Shown one piece after another: positions 45,805-55,468 of a stretch of DNA of 64,000 nucleotides. Positions within the stretch are counted from its first letter, which is position 1. Each line of letters starts with the position of its first letter. The notes below the pieces were generated by a model, which saw only the letters and a program-made list of their open reading frames with translations, ran no database searches and had not been told where the DNA came from. The stretch is from Tepidimonas ignava (lineage in GTDB: Bacteria; Pseudomonadota; Gammaproteobacteria; Burkholderiales; Burkholderiaceae_C), in assembly GCF_004342625.1 (NCBI RefSeq), contig NZ_SMAH01000001.1:124001-188000 (forward strand), given 5' to 3'. Made by a program: the position numbers and the translations under genes.

Positions 45805-46713
45805 ATGACCCCCATCGCCCCTTGTCTGGACGATGCCCGTGCGCTGTTGGACGCACGTTCCGAGGCCGCGGGCCTGCCAAGGCGCAGCCTGCTGCGCGGC
45901 GCGCTCGGGGCCGGGTACGCGCTGGCGGCGCTGCCGGTGGTGGCGCAGACCGCCATCAAGACACCCAGCGACGGTTTGGTGGTGGGTGAGGTGATGGTCA
46001 ACGCCGGGGCCGACACGATCCCCGTGTACCGTGCGGCCCCGGCGGGGCGCCAAGGCCTGCCGGTGGTGTTGGTGATTTCCGAGATTTTCGGCGTGCACGA
46101 CTACATCGCCGACACGGCGCGGCGCTTCGCGCGGGCCGGTTACCTGGCGTTGGCGCCGGACTTGTTCGTGCGCCAGGGCGATCCGCAAAGCTACGGCGAG
46201 CTGGCCCGGCTGCTGAGCGAGTTGATTGCCAAGGTGCCCGACGCGCAGGTGATGCGCGACCTGGACGCGTGCGTGGACTGGGCCGCAGCCCACGGAGGCG
46301 ACACGGCCCGGGTGGCCGTGACGGGATTTTGCTGGGGCGGCCGGCAGACCTGGCTGTACGCGGCCCACAGCCCGCGTGTGAAGGCGGCGGTGGCCTGGTA
46401 CGGCCGCCTGGAGGGTGAGCGCAACCCGCTGCAGCCGCGCCACCCGCTTGACGTCGTTGGCGAGCTCAAGGCGCCCGTGCTGGGGTTGTACGGTGGGGCC
46501 GACACCGGTATCCCGCTGGCGTCGGTCGAGCGGATGAAGGCGGCGCTGGCCAGTGGCAGCCCGGCGGCGCGTGCCAGCGAATTCGTCGTGTACCCCGACG
46601 CCCCGCACGCGTTCCACGCCGACTACCGTCCCAGCTACCGCGAGGGGCCGGCCAAGGATGGCTGGCAGCGCTGCCTGGCGTGGTTCGCGCGCCACGGGGT
46701 TGGCGCGGCGTGA
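45805..46713 (+). CDS. Dienelactone hydrolase family protein, exported
   Basis: The 302-residue alpha/beta hydrolase has a twin-arginine signal (PRRSLLRGAL, then a hydrophobic stretch ending AQTA) and the DLH catalytic set: Cys in GFCWGG (about residue 175), Asp in GGADTGIP and His in APHAFHAD (about residue 268). DLH enzymes open dienelactones in chloroaromatic breakdown, but many relatives have other ester substrates. ATG 45805 follows TAGGAG at 9 nt. Confidence 0.88.
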   Translation: MTPIAPCLDDARALLDARSEAAGLPRRSLLRGALGAGYALAALPVVAQTAIKTPSDGLVVGEVMVNAGADTIPVYRAAPAGRQGLPVVLVISEIFGVHDYIADTARRFARAGYLALAPDLFVRQGDPQSYGELARLLSELIAKVPDAQVMRDLDACVDWAAAHGGDTARVAVTGFCWGGRQTWLYAAHSPRVKAAVAWYGRLEGERNPLQPRHPLDVVGELKAPVLGLYGGADTGIPLASVERMKAALASGSPAARASEFVVYPDAPHAFHADYRPSYREGPAKDGWQRCLAWFARHGVGAA

Positions 46714-46762
46714 CGCGTGGCGCCTGCCCCGCGCGGCGGCTGCCCGTCCCAGGACGGTACGG

Positions 46763-46768
46763 TAAGAT
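46763..46768 (+). promoter_or_regulatory. -10-like hexamer 6 nt before the EAL gene start
   Basis: TAAGAT is followed by 6 nt (GGATCC) and ATG 46775, with no Shine-Dalgarno sequence. Confidence 0.35.
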
Positions 46769-46774
46769 GGATCC

Positions 46775-47572
46775 ATGACTGATCCACGCACCTACCTCGA
46801 GCGTTTTTTCGAAGGCACGCTGGCTGACGTTGGGGGTTGTGTGCGTTGCCGCAACGCCCAGGCTTGGCACGGCGAGCTGCGCATGGCGTTCCAGCCGATC
46901 GTCGATATGGCGCAGCAGGAGGTGTTCGCCTTCGAGGCGTTGGTCCGTGGCCCCGCCGGCGAGCCGGCCGGCGCCGTGTTGGCCAAGGTGACGGACGACC
47001 AACTGTACGGGTTCGACCAAACCTGCCGGGTGCTGGCCATCGACACGGCGCAGCGGCTTGGGCTGCGCAGCCGCTTGTCGATCAACTTTTTGCCCAATGC
47101 GGTCTACGAGCCCCAGACGTGCATACGCCTCACGCTGGCAGCGGCACACAAGGTCGGCTTCGATCCGTACCGGCTCGTGTTTGAAATGACCGAGACGGAA
47201 AAAATCCGTGACCCCAACCATGCCCTGTCGATCGTGCGGGACTACCAAAGCCGAGGTTTTTTGACTGCGATCGACGATTTTGGCGCGGGTTACTCGGGGT
47301 TGAACCTGTTGGCCGATTTTCAGCCCCAGTTGGTCAAACTGGACATGGCGCTGGTGCGCGACATCGACCGGCACCCGGCGCGCCAAGCCATCGTGGCGGG
47401 GGTCATGGGCACCTGCGCGGCGCTGGGCGTGCAGGTGGTGGCCGAGGGGGTGGAGACCCGGGCGGAGTACGAGCAGCTGCGCACGATGGGGTTGACGCTG
47501 TTCCAGGGCTACCTGGTGGCCCGCCCGGCTCTGGAGGCGTTGCCGGAGCCCGACTGGGCCGCCTTGGCGTGA
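46775..47572 (+). CDS. EAL-domain cyclic-di-GMP phosphodiesterase, stand-alone
   Basis: The 265-residue protein is almost only an EAL domain. The catalytic motifs are present: FEALVRG, the Asn in INFLPNA, the Glu in FEMTETE, DDFGAGYSGL, KLD and AEGVET. It should hydrolyse cyclic di-GMP. The first 30 residues, with two nearby Cys (GGCVRCRNA), may form a small metal- or redox-responsive head. No GGDEF, PAS or membrane part is fused. Confidence 0.9.
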   Translation: MTDPRTYLERFFEGTLADVGGCVRCRNAQAWHGELRMAFQPIVDMAQQEVFAFEALVRGPAGEPAGAVLAKVTDDQLYGFDQTCRVLAIDTAQRLGLRSRLSINFLPNAVYEPQTCIRLTLAAAHKVGFDPYRLVFEMTETEKIRDPNHALSIVRDYQSRGFLTAIDDFGAGYSGLNLLADFQPQLVKLDMALVRDIDRHPARQAIVAGVMGTCAALGVQVVAEGVETRAEYEQLRTMGLTLFQGYLVARPALEALPEPDWAALA

Positions 47573-47582
47573 GCGTTGGCGC

Positions 47583-48464
47583 TCAGACCGACCGCGCGCA
47601 CGGCAGGCCGGGCGTGGCGCACCATTCGCTCCAACTGCCGGCCATCAGCGTCGGCGCCGGCAGCCCTGCCAACGTCATGGCGATGACGTGCGGCACGGCG
47701 CTGACGCCACTGCCGCAGTGCACGACGACACCGTGCGGGTCACGTCCGGCCAGCAGCGCGTGCCATTCGGTGCGCAGCTGCGCGGGGGCCTTGTAGCGCC
47801 CATCGGCGTCGAAGTTGTCGGTGTAGGGGCGGTTGAGCGCGCCGGGGATGTGGCCGGCCACGGGATCCAGGGGTTCCAGCTCGCCACGGTAGCGCGCGGC
47901 GGCACGCGCGTCCACGACGGTCCGGGTAGGGTCGCCCAGGCGCGCGGCCACCTCCTGCACGCTGCACAGGTGCACCAGTGGCTGCCGCAGCGAGAAGTCG
48001 CCCACCGCGCCGGTCCGCGCCGCGTCCGGCTCGCCCACGGCCACCTCGCCGCCAGCGGCCCGCCACGCGGCCCAGCCGCCATCGAGCACGTGCACGCGCG
48101 CGTGGCCGCACCAGCGCAGCATCCACCACAGCCGGCCGCACACCATCCCGCCTTGTCGATCGTACACCACCACCGTGTCGTCGTCGCGCACGCCCCAGGC
48201 GCGCAACCGCTGGGCGAACGCTTCGCGCGAGGGCAGGGGGTGCCGCCCACCGCTGGCGTGTGGTTCGCTGGGCTGCGCGCTGAGGTCGAGGTCCAGGTGC
48301 ACATACCGCGCACCGGGGATGTGTCCCTGCGCGTACTGGCGGGCGCCCGCCGCCGGGTCGCTGAGTTCGAAGCTGGCGTCGAAGACCAGCGGCGGCTGCG
48401 GCCCGCCCAGCGCACGGCGCAGCGCGGGGGCGTCGATCAACGGGTGGGGCAGGGCGGGGGTCAT
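47583..48464 (-). CDS. sseA: Sulfurtransferase, 3-mercaptopyruvate/thiosulfate type
   Basis: The 293-residue protein has two rhodanese domains; the first is inactive and the second has the active Cys at about residue 250 in HCGSGVSA, a loop closer to mercaptopyruvate sulfurtransferases (CGSGVTA) than to thiosulfate enzymes. GHIPGARYVHLDLDLS and AGHIPGALNRPY are the CH2A-type motifs. It moves sulfur to cyanide or thiols. Its start overlaps the EamA stop by 4 bp. Confidence 0.9.
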   Translation of the reverse strand: MTPALPHPLIDAPALRRALGGPQPPLVFDASFELSDPAAGARQYAQGHIPGARYVHLDLDLSAQPSEPHASGGRHPLPSREAFAQRLRAWGVRDDDTVVVYDRQGGMVCGRLWWMLRWCGHARVHVLDGGWAAWRAAGGEVAVGEPDAARTGAVGDFSLRQPLVHLCSVQEVAARLGDPTRTVVDARAAARYRGELEPLDPVAGHIPGALNRPYTDNFDADGRYKAPAQLRTEWHALLAGRDPHGVVVHCGSGVSAVPHVIAMTLAGLPAPTLMAGSWSEWCATPGLPCARSV

Positions 48465-49339
48465 GCGTGTTCCTCGGCAGGCAGGCGCGGCACGGCGCGT
48501 TCGCGCAGCAGCGTGGCGGCCACGCCGCTGGCCACGATCAGCAGCATGCCCAGCCAACCTTGCCACGGCAGCCGATCGTCGAACAGCAGCAGGCCGTACA
48601 GCGCCGCAAACGCGATGCCAAAGTATTGCAGATTGGCCACCACCAGCGTGGCGCCGCTGGCGTAGGCGCGCGTCATGCACAACTGCCCCAGCATGGCCAG
48701 CACGCCGATGGGCAGCAGCCACACGACCTGTGGCCACACCCAGGCGCTGGCGCCCAGCACCGCCGTGCCCATGAACCCCACCACGGCCGCTGCCACCGAA
48801 AACCAAAACACCGTGCGGGTTTCGGGTTCGCCCGCGCGCGCCAGCGCCGCCACCTGCAGGTACGCCAGCGCCGAGGTCAACCCGGACAGCAGGCCACTCA
48901 AGCCCCCCAGCGCCGCCGCGCCTTCGAACGAGGGACGCAGCACCAACGCCACGCCCGCAAAGCCCACCAACACCGTCGCGAGCAACGGGCCTTGTTGCCG
49001 CAGCGGCTGCGCCGGGCGTTGCAGCAGCAGGCTGCCGCCCACCAAAAACGCCGCCACCCACACGCTGCTCATGTAGTTGAGCGTCATCGCGGTGGGCAGT
49101 GGCAGCGTGGCGATGGCGTAAAACCACGCCAGCAGCGACACCGTGCCCACGGCGCTGCGCCACAGGTGCATCGCCGGCACGCGGGTGGCCAGCGCGACAC
49201 CCTGCTGGCGCGCCAGCAGCGCCAACAGCACGGCCCCGATCAGGCCACGGTAGCCTACAATTTCAAAGCTGTGGAAGTGCGGCGCGGCCTTCTTGATGCA
49301 CACCCCCATCGTGGCGAACAAGGCTGCGCCCAGCACCAT
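48461..49339 (-). CDS. EamA/DMT-family permease
   Basis: The 292-residue membrane protein has about ten predicted helices arranged as two EamA repeats (LFATMGVCIKK... and the second from VAAAVVGFMGTAVLGA). DMT permeases export or import metabolites; the substrate is unknown. ATG 49339 starts close to the first helix, and a few upstream codons are also open. It lies downstream of the Rieske gene and is translationally coupled to sseA. Confidence 0.85.
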   Translation of the reverse strand: MVLGAALFATMGVCIKKAAPHFHSFEIVGYRGLIGAVLLALLARQQGVALATRVPAMHLWRSAVGTVSLLAWFYAIATLPLPTAMTLNYMSSVWVAAFLVGGSLLLQRPAQPLRQQGPLLATVLVGFAGVALVLRPSFEGAAALGGLSGLLSGLTSALAYLQVAALARAGEPETRTVFWFSVAAAVVGFMGTAVLGASAWVWPQVVWLLPIGVLAMLGQLCMTRAYASGATLVVANLQYFGIAFAALYGLLLFDDRLPWQGWLGMLLIVASGVAATLLRERAVPRLPAEEHA

Positions 49340-49441
49340 CCACAGGGCTTGGGCAGGGTGGCGTTGCGCCGGCCCGTCAGGGGCCGGCGCACGGGCCGGC
49401 GCCGTGCGCCGTGCCGGAATGCGCGAGGGTCGGCCCAGGCG

Positions 49442-50608
49442 TCAACCCCCGATCGCGCCTTGCAGCGGCCAGCCCATCTTGGCGCGGTACCACTCGTGGA
49501 AGTGCTGCATGCCGTCTTCCATCGGGCTTTGGTACGGCCCCACTTCGCTTGTGCCGCGCTGCAGCAACGCCTTGCGCCCGGCGTCCATGCGCTCGGCGAT
49601 CTCGTCGTCTTCGACCGCCGTTTCCATGTACGCGGCGCGCTGCGCTTCCATGAAATCCGGCTCGAACGCGGCGATTTCTTCGGGGTAGTAGAACTCGACC
49701 AGGTTGAGCGTTTTGTCCACCGCGATCGGGTGCAGTGTCGAAATGGTCAGCACGTGCGGGTACCACTCGACCATGATGTGCGGGTAGTACGTCAGCCACA
49801 CCGCGCCGTGCTCGGGCAGTTTGCCTTCGCGGTGGCGCAGCAGCACCTCGTGCCAGCGTTGGTACACGGGGCTGCCGGCTTTGGCGGCCAGGTTTTGCAC
49901 CCCCACCGTCTGCACCGAGTACTCCTTGGCGAACTGCCAGCGCAGGTCGTCGCAGGTGACGAAGTTGCCCAGGCCCGGGTGGAACGGCACGACGTGGTAG
50001 TCCTCCAGGTAGACCTCGATGAAGGTCTTCCAGTTGTAGTTGCACTCGTGCAGCTCGACATGGCCCAGCACCATGCCGTCGAAGTTGAACGCGTCGCCCA
50101 CCGCCATCCCCGCCAGGTCGGCGGCGATGTCACGCCCGTTGTCTTCGAACAGCAGGCCGTTCCACTCGCGCAGCTTCCAGCGCTGCAGGTTCAGGCACGG
50201 GTCCTGGGCAAAGTGGGGCGCCCCCACCAGCGTGCCGATGTCGGCCATGCCGCGCTGGCCGCCGCTGTACGTCCAGCGGTGCAGCGGACAGACGATGTGA
50301 CCGCCGGCGTGCGCCTTGCCGTCGCTCATCAGGTTGCCACGCCCTTTGAGCATGACGGCCTGCCGGTGACGGCACACGTTGCTGACCAGCTCCACGCCGC
50401 GCTCGGTGCGCACCAGGGCGCGGCCCTCGCCCTCCTGCGGCAGGGCGAAGTAGTCGCCCACGTTGGGCACGGCGTTGGCGTGCCCAACGTAGCGGGGGCC
50501 GGACTGAAAGATGGTCTCCAGCTCGCGCTTGAACAGCGCCTCGTCAAAGTACACGGACACCGGCAACTGGCTCTTGGCCTGCTGCATGGAAAGGCTCAAA
50601 TCGGACAT
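49442..50608 (-). CDS. Rieske-type aromatic-ring-hydroxylating oxygenase, alpha subunit-like
   Basis: The 388-residue protein has a Rieske [2Fe-2S] site (NVCRHRQ near residue 80 and CPLH near 105) and a mononuclear iron site in the catalytic domain ([19 protein letters not shown] with the two His). The overall form resembles choline- and aromatic-type Rieske monooxygenases. No reductase, ferredoxin or beta subunit is encoded nearby, so it must use general electron donors or a distant partner. The substrate is unknown. Some residues upstream are open, but ATG 50608 fits the family start. Confidence 0.87.
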   Translation of the reverse strand: MSDLSLSMQQAKSQLPVSVYFDEALFKRELETIFQSGPRYVGHANAVPNVGDYFALPQEGEGRALVRTERGVELVSNVCRHRQAVMLKGRGNLMSDGKAHAGGHIVCPLHRWTYSGGQRGMADIGTLVGAPHFAQDPCLNLQRWKLREWNGLLFEDNGRDIAADLAGMAVGDAFNFDGMVLGHVELHECNYNWKTFIEVYLEDYHVVPFHPGLGNFVTCDDLRWQFAKEYSVQTVGVQNLAAKAGSPVYQRWHEVLLRHREGKLPEHGAVWLTYYPHIMVEWYPHVLTISTLHPIAVDKTLNLVEFYYPEEIAAFEPDFMEAQRAAYMETAVEDDEIAERMDAGRKALLQRGTSEVGPYQSPMEDGMQHFHEWYRAKMGWPLQGAIGG

Positions 50609-50720
50609 GATGGACCTGACCTCGACGATCCCGCCGCAGCGGGGCTGGGCGCGCCGCCGTGGCGGCACGCGGGGACGATCAAACAACGGTGACGCAGCAC
50701 CTCCTGGGTTGCAAAGCATT

Positions 50721-50762
50721 GCCCCCGCCGGCCCTGGGGTGAGGTACCAAGGCCGCGGGGGC
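50721..50762 (-). promoter_or_regulatory. Stable 5'-terminal hairpin of the Rieske mRNA
   Basis: GCCCCCGC-C-GGCC (50721-50733) pairs with GGCCGCGGGGGC (50751-50762), a 12-bp stem with one bulge and a 17-nt loop. On the minus strand it starts at the predicted +1 of the TACAAT at 50770-50775. No U tract follows, so it may stabilise the mRNA or bind a regulator. Confidence 0.4.
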
Positions 50763-50769
50763 GGCTCGA

Positions 50770-50775
50770 ATTGTA
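50770..50775 (-). promoter_or_regulatory. -10 hexamer of the Rieske gene
   Basis: The minus strand reads TACAAT about 160 nt before the Rieske ATG. No -35 match is obvious. Confidence 0.4.
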
Positions 50776-50805
50776 CCCGCGGGGGTGCGGGCGGGCAAGG
50801 TTCAC

Positions 50806-50811
50806 TACAAT
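50806..50811 (+). promoter_or_regulatory. -10 hexamer of the xseB-ispA-dxs unit
   Basis: TACAAT lies about 107 nt before the chosen xseB start. The leader between them is GC-rich with no obvious terminator. Confidence 0.4.
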
Positions 50812-50918
50812 GCCATTTTTGCGCTGCGTCAAACATCGATCGCGTGTGCGGCGGTGCGCGCGCGGCGCACCCAAGGGACACGACCAGACTGCACGCCATG
50901 CCGCGCCCCACCCCGACC

Positions 50919-51161
50919 ATGTCAGCGGCGCCCCCTGCGGGCGAGCCCATGCCCGCCACCTACGAAGCCGCCGTGCAGGAGCTCGAAGCCCTGCTGGGGC
51001 GGCTGGAATCGGGCCAGTTGCCGCTGGACGAGCTGCTGACCGCGTACCAGCGCGCCAGCGCCTTGCTGGACTTTTGCCGCCAGCGGCTGGAGGCCGTGGA
51101 GCAACAGATCCGCGTCATCGACAACGGCCAGGAAAAGCCCTGGAACGGGGGCGGCGCATGA
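50919..51161 (+). CDS. xseB: Exodeoxyribonuclease VII small subunit
   Basis: The 80-residue protein has the XseB core: [44 protein letters not shown] region, a helical hairpin with the conserved Glu-Leu-Glu spacing. It binds XseA (not in this window) to form the nuclease that degrades single-stranded DNA. ATGs at 50898, 50919 and 50949 are all possible; 50919 gives the usual length. Its stop overlaps ispA, the conserved xseB-ispA-dxs order. Confidence 0.9.
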   Translation: MSAAPPAGEPMPATYEAAVQELEALLGRLESGQLPLDELLTAYQRASALLDFCRQRLEAVEQQIRVIDNGQEKPWNGGGA

Positions 51162-52078
51162 CGCAGGCGGAGCTTGCGCTGGACACGTCGGCCTGGATGG
51201 GGCGTGCGCAGCAGCGTCTGGAGGCGTTTTTGGACGTCCACCTGCCCGATGCCGACGCGCCGGCCGGTCTGGGCGAGGTGATGCGTTACGCGGTGCTGGA
51301 CGGTGGCAAACGGCTGCGCCCGCTGTTGGCGCTGGCGGCGTGGGAGGCGGCTGGTGGCCAGCCCTGGCCCGACGACGACGCGCCGCTGTGGTGGGTGGCC
51401 GGTGCGGTCGAGTTGATTCACGCGTATTCGCTGGTGCACGACGACCTGCCGTGCATGGACAACGACGTGCTGCGCCGCGGCAAGCCCACCGTGCATGTGC
51501 GCTTCGGGCAGGCGCCGGCGTTGCTGGCCGGTGACGCGCTGCAGGCCCTGGCCTTCGAATGGTTGGTGGCGCCGGCCTGGGCCCAACGCGCCCCGCGGCA
51601 GGCGGTGGCGCTGGCGCGCGAGCTGGCGTTGGCCGCCGGCTGCCATGGCATGGCAGGGGGGCAGGCGATCGACCTGGCGGCGGTGGGGCGGCGGCTGGAT
51701 CAGGCGGCGTTGGAAGAGATGCACCGGCGCAAAACCGGCGCGCTGCTGCTGGCCAGCGTGCGCATGGGCGCGCTGGCGGCCGGCGCCGACGCGGGCACGC
51801 TGCAGGCGCTGGACGCGTACGGCCGTGCGCTGGGCCTGGCGTTTCAGGTGATGGACGACGTGCTGGACAGCACCGCCGACACCGCCACGCTGGGCAAGAC
51901 CGCCGGCAAAGACGCCGCGGCGGGCAAGCCGACCTTCGTCTCGCTGCTGGGGGTGTCGGGGGCGCGCGGCTACGCCGACGGCCTGCTGGCGCAGGCGCTG
52001 GACGCGCTGCAAGCCTTGCCCATCGACACGACGCGTCTGGCCGACCTGGCGCGCTGGGTGGTGCAGCGGCGCCACTGA
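51158..52078 (+). CDS. ispA: Farnesyl diphosphate synthase (geranyltranstransferase)
   Basis: The 306-residue all-helical prenyltransferase has both Asp-rich motifs: the first as DDLPCMD (about residue 94) with RRGKPTVH after it, and the second as DDVLD (about residue 232). GGKRLRP is the isopentenyl-diphosphate site. It joins IPP to DMAPP and GPP to make FPP for quinones and undecaprenol. ATGA overlap with xseB. Confidence 0.96.
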   Translation: MTQAELALDTSAWMGRAQQRLEAFLDVHLPDADAPAGLGEVMRYAVLDGGKRLRPLLALAAWEAAGGQPWPDDDAPLWWVAGAVELIHAYSLVHDDLPCMDNDVLRRGKPTVHVRFGQAPALLAGDALQALAFEWLVAPAWAQRAPRQAVALARELALAAGCHGMAGGQAIDLAAVGRRLDQAALEEMHRRKTGALLLASVRMGALAAGADAGTLQALDAYGRALGLAFQVMDDVLDSTADTATLGKTAGKDAAAGKPTFVSLLGVSGARGYADGLLAQALDALQALPIDTTRLADLARWVVQRRH

Positions 52079-52117
52079 ACAGCGTGGCCCCACCATGACC
52101 CCAAGGAGATGGTCACC

Positions 52118-54025
52118 ATGACGGGATTGCTGACCTCCATCGACAGCCCGGCCGACCTGCGCCGCCTGCCGCGCGCGCAGCTGCGCCCGCTGGCCGACGA
52201 GCTGCGCGAGTTCCTCGTGCAAAGCGTGGCGCGCACCGGGGGGCACTTCAGCTCCAACCTGGGCACGGTGGAGCTGACGATCGCGGTGCACTACGTGTTT
52301 GACACCCCGCACGACCGCTTGGTATGGGACGTGGGGCACCAAACCTACGCGCACAAGGTGCTGACCGGCCGGCGTGAGCGCATGGCCACGCTGCGCCAGC
52401 TCGGGGGGCTGAGCGGCTTTCCGGTGCGCTCGGAGAGCGAATACGATGCCTTTGGCACGGCGCATTCCTCCACCAGCATTTCGGCGGCGCTGGGCATGGC
52501 GCTGGCGGCGCAGGCCAAAGGTGAGCGCCGGCGCGCCATCGCCATCATCGGCGACGGCGCGATGACGGCGGGCATGGCCTTCGAGGCCCTCAACAACGCC
52601 GGTGTGACCAAGGCGCCGCTGTTGGTCATCCTCAACGACAACGACATGTCGATCAGCCCGCCGGTGGGCGCGCTCAACCGCTACCTGGCGCAACTGATGA
52701 GCGGGCGCTTTTACGCCGCGGCCAAGCAGGTGGGCAAGCAGGTGCTCAGCGTGGCGCCGCCGCTGCTGGAGCTGGCGCGCCGGTTCGAAGAGCACGCCAA
52801 AGGCATGGTGGTGCCGGCCACGCTGTTCGAAACGTTCGGCTTCAACTACATCGGCCCCATCGACGGCCACGACCTCGACGCGCTCGTGCCCACGCTGGAC
52901 AACATTCGCCGCTTGCTGGACGACGGCGCTGGGCCGCAGTTTTTGCACGTCGTCACCAAAAAAGGGCAGGGCTACAAGCTTGCCGAGGCCGACCCCATCA
53001 CCTACCACGGCCCCGGCAAGTTCGACCCCAAGGTGGGGATCGTGCCGCCGGCGCAGCCGCCCAAGCCGACGTTTTCGCAGGTGTTCGGGCGCTGGTTGTG
53101 CGACATGGCCGAGCGCGACAAACGCCTGGTGGGCATCACCCCGGCGATGCGCGAAGGCTCTGGCATGGTGGAGTTCCACCAGCGCTTCCCGGATCGTTAC
53201 CATGACGTCGGCATCGCCGAGCAACACGCGGTGACGTTTGCCGCGGGGCTGGCGTGCGAAGGGCTCAAGCCGGTGGTGGCGATCTACTCCACCTTCTTGC
53301 AGCGCGCCTACGACCAGGCGATTCACGACGTGGCGTTGCAAAACCTGCCGGTCGTGTTCGCGCTGGACCGAGCCGGCATCGTCGGTGCCGACGGGCCCAC
53401 GCACTGCGGTGCGTACGACATCGCCTACCTGCGCTGCGTGCCCAACGTCGCCATCGCCTGCCCGGCGGACGAGGCCGAGTGCTACCAGCTGCTGACCACC
53501 GCTTACCAGCAAAACCACCCGGTGGCGGTGCGCTACCCGCGCGGCGCGGGCGTGGGCGCGGCCCTGCCGCGCGAGCCGCAGGCTCTGCCCTACGGCCGGG
53601 GCGAGGTGCGCCGACGGGGCCGGGGGGTGGCGATCCTGGCCTTCGGAACCCTGTTGCACCCGGCGCTGCAGGCAGCCGAGGCGCTGGGCGCGACGGTGGC
53701 CAACATGCGCTGGGCCAAGCCGTTGGACCGTGCGCTGGTGCTGCAACTGGCCGCCGACCATGACGCGCTGGTGACGTTGGAAGAAGGCAGCATCGCCGGC
53801 GGCGCGGGCTCGGCGGTGCTGGAGCTGCTGGCCGCCGAGGGGCTGGTCAAACCGGTGCTGCAGCTGGGGCTGCCGGACCGCTTCATCGAGCACGGTGACC
53901 CGGCGGTGCTGCTGGCGCGGCTGGGGCTGGACGCCGCGGGCATCGAGCGCAGCGTGCGCGAGCGCTTCGGTGCCTGGGTGGCCCAGCGCCCTGCGCTGCA
54001 AGTGGTGCGGTCAGTCGCGACCTGA
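52118..54025 (+). CDS. dxs: 1-deoxy-D-xylulose-5-phosphate synthase
   Basis: The 635-residue thiamine-diphosphate enzyme has the family start (SPADLRRLP), the His of GGHFSSNLG, the TPP/Mg motif [18 protein letters not shown] (about residue 145), the central transketolase-type domain with the catalytic Glu ([15 protein letters not shown]) and a C-terminal domain. It makes DXP, the first step of the MEP isoprenoid pathway that feeds ispA upstream. ATG 52118 was chosen because AAGGAG (52103-52108) is 9 nt away; ATG 52109 is too close to it. Confidence 0.97.
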   Translation: MTGLLTSIDSPADLRRLPRAQLRPLADELREFLVQSVARTGGHFSSNLGTVELTIAVHYVFDTPHDRLVWDVGHQTYAHKVLTGRRERMATLRQLGGLSGFPVRSESEYDAFGTAHSSTSISAALGMALAAQAKGERRRAIAIIGDGAMTAGMAFEALNNAGVTKAPLLVILNDNDMSISPPVGALNRYLAQLMSGRFYAAAKQVGKQVLSVAPPLLELARRFEEHAKGMVVPATLFETFGFNYIGPIDGHDLDALVPTLDNIRRLLDDGAGPQFLHVVTKKGQGYKLAEADPITYHGPGKFDPKVGIVPPAQPPKPTFSQVFGRWLCDMAERDKRLVGITPAMREGSGMVEFHQRFPDRYHDVGIAEQHAVTFAAGLACEGLKPVVAIYSTFLQRAYDQAIHDVALQNLPVVFALDRAGIVGADGPTHCGAYDIAYLRCVPNVAIACPADEAECYQLLTTAYQQNHPVAVRYPRGAGVGAALPREPQALPYGRGEVRRRGRGVAILAFGTLLHPALQAAEALGATVANMRWAKPLDRALVLQLAADHDALVTLEEGSIAGGAGSAVLELLAAEGLVKPVLQLGLPDRFIEHGDPAVLLARLGLDAAGIERSVRERFGAWVAQRPALQVVRSVAT

Positions 54026-54231
54026 TGCCGGTCGCGCGCCGCGCCGCTGTTGAACGAGGTTGCGGGTGGCGTGAAAACATTTCAACGCGCCTCCGCCAGC
54101 GTGTCGCCCTAAGGGTAAACACGCCCCCAAGGGCGGTACCGCGTTGCACTACACTAGCGCGGCGTCGTTCTTGTCATGGCTGGCAGGGTGCTTTGATGCC
54201 CGCCGGCCGTCAGCCTGAGGAGATTGTCTTT

Positions 54232-55311
54232 ATGGATCGTCGTTCCGTCATCAAACATGCCGGTATCGCCGGTGTTTTGGCCGCCGGTGCCGCCCCGGCC
54301 GTGCATGCGCAGCCCACAGTGCGCTGGCGCCTGACCTCCAGCTTCCCCAAGTCGCTCGACACCATCCACGGCGCGGCGGAAGTGTTTGCCAAGACCATCA
54401 ACCAAATGTCCGGTGGCAAGTTCCAGGTGTCGGTGCACGTGCCCGGTGAACTGGTGCCGGCGTTCGGGGTGGTGGACGCGGTGCAGCAAGGCACGGTCGA
54501 AGCGGGTCATACGGCCCCGTACTACTACTTCGGCAAGGACGACACCTTTGCCATCGGCACCGCCATTCCGTTCGGCATGAACAGCCGGCAGTTGACGGCA
54601 TGGTTCTACGACGGCAACGGCATGAAGCTGATGCGCGAGTTCTACGATCAGTACAACATCGTGAACTTTCCCGGCGGCAACACCGGCGCCCAGATGGGCG
54701 GCTGGTACCGCAAGGAAATCAAGAGCCCGGCCGACATCAAGGGTCTGAAGTTCCGCGTCGGCGGCTTTGCCGGCAAGGTGGTCAGCCGCATGGGCGGGGT
54801 ACCGCAAAACATCCCGGGTGGCGAAATCTACCAAGCGCTGGAAAAGGGCACCATCGACGCCACCGAATGGGTGGGGCCGTACGATGACGAGAAGCTCGGC
54901 TTCTACAAAGTGGCCAAGAACTACTACTACCCCGGCTGGTGGGAAGGCGGTGCCCAACTCGACTTCTACATCAACAAAAAGGCCTATAACGACCTGCCCA
55001 ACGACTACAAGGCGATGGTGGAGGCGGCGGCATCGCACGCCCACACGACCATGCAGGCCATGTACGACGCGCGCAACCCGGCCGCTCTCAAGCGTCTGGT
55101 GGCCAACGGCGTCAAGGTGCAGGCGTTCCCGAAGTCGGTGATGGACGAGGCTTTCAAGCAGGCCATGGGGCTGTACGAGGAGCTCAGCGCGAGCAACCCG
55201 AACTGGAAGAAGGTCTACACCGACTATCGCAACTTCCAGCGCGACGCCAACCTCTGGTTCCGCTTCACCGAGGCGCGTTTCGACAGCTACATGCAGTCGG
55301 TCAAACTGTGA
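54232..55311 (+). CDS. TRAP transporter substrate-binding protein, TakP-like
   Basis: The 359-residue protein has a Tat-like signal (RRSVIKHAG, hydrophobic core, VHAQ) and a DctP-family fold. The block GTIDATEWVGPYDDEKLGF and YYYPGWWEGG is shared with the TakP group, which binds 2-oxo acids such as pyruvate through an Arg and a metal ion; the RVGG segment holds the likely carboxylate Arg. The exact ligand is inference. It belongs with the DctQ and DctM genes downstream but is separated from them by an intrinsic terminator. ATG 54232 follows TGAGGAG. Confidence 0.88.
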   Translation: MDRRSVIKHAGIAGVLAAGAAPAVHAQPTVRWRLTSSFPKSLDTIHGAAEVFAKTINQMSGGKFQVSVHVPGELVPAFGVVDAVQQGTVEAGHTAPYYYFGKDDTFAIGTAIPFGMNSRQLTAWFYDGNGMKLMREFYDQYNIVNFPGGNTGAQMGGWYRKEIKSPADIKGLKFRVGGFAGKVVSRMGGVPQNIPGGEIYQALEKGTIDATEWVGPYDDEKLGFYKVAKNYYYPGWWEGGAQLDFYINKKAYNDLPNDYKAMVEAAASHAHTTMQAMYDARNPAALKRLVANGVKVQAFPKSVMDEAFKQAMGLYEELSASNPNWKKVYTDYRNFQRDANLWFRFTEARFDSYMQSVKL

Positions 55312-55361
55312 CGCCTGCGGGCGTGTGCCGCGGCGACGCTGCGGCATACCCACGGCGCTGG

Positions 55362-55384
55362 ACCCCGCCGCGGCGGGGTTTTTT
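55362..55384 (+). terminator. Intrinsic terminator between the TRAP binding protein and permease genes
   Basis: ACCCCGCCG (55362-55370) and CGGCGGGGT (55371-55379) form a perfect palindrome followed by TTTTTT (55379-55384). A second hairpin, TGCCGC/GCGGCA (55326-55346), precedes it. It should leave more binding-protein mRNA than permease mRNA. Confidence 0.85.
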
Positions 55385-55420
55385 GTGTCGCCCAGCGGCG
55401 CCGACCGGCGCCGCTTCGGC

Positions 55421-55426
55421 TAGACT
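55421..55426 (+). promoter_or_regulatory. -10-like hexamer before the TRAP small permease gene
   Basis: TAGACT lies 37 nt after the terminator and 42 nt before ATG 55469, so the permease genes may have their own promoter. Confidence 0.35.
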
Positions 55427-55468
55427 TCGGGCCCGCCCAACCCGGGCGGCGACCGTGGAGAAGACGAC

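Larger units (their letters stand above)
50609..50918. other. 310-bp intergenic region with divergent promoters and a large hairpin
   Basis: The space between the Rieske gene and xseB contains no convincing gene. It holds a minus-strand TACAAT, a plus-strand TACAAT and a GC-rich stem-loop (listed separately), as well as a purine-rich stretch near 50636-50690. A 29-codon upstream reading before xseB looks like a frame shadow. Confidence 0.6.

Noticed and set aside
54122-54135. Hairpin CGCCC-CCAA-GGGCG after dxs as a terminator
   Set aside because: The stem is only 5 bp and no T run follows.
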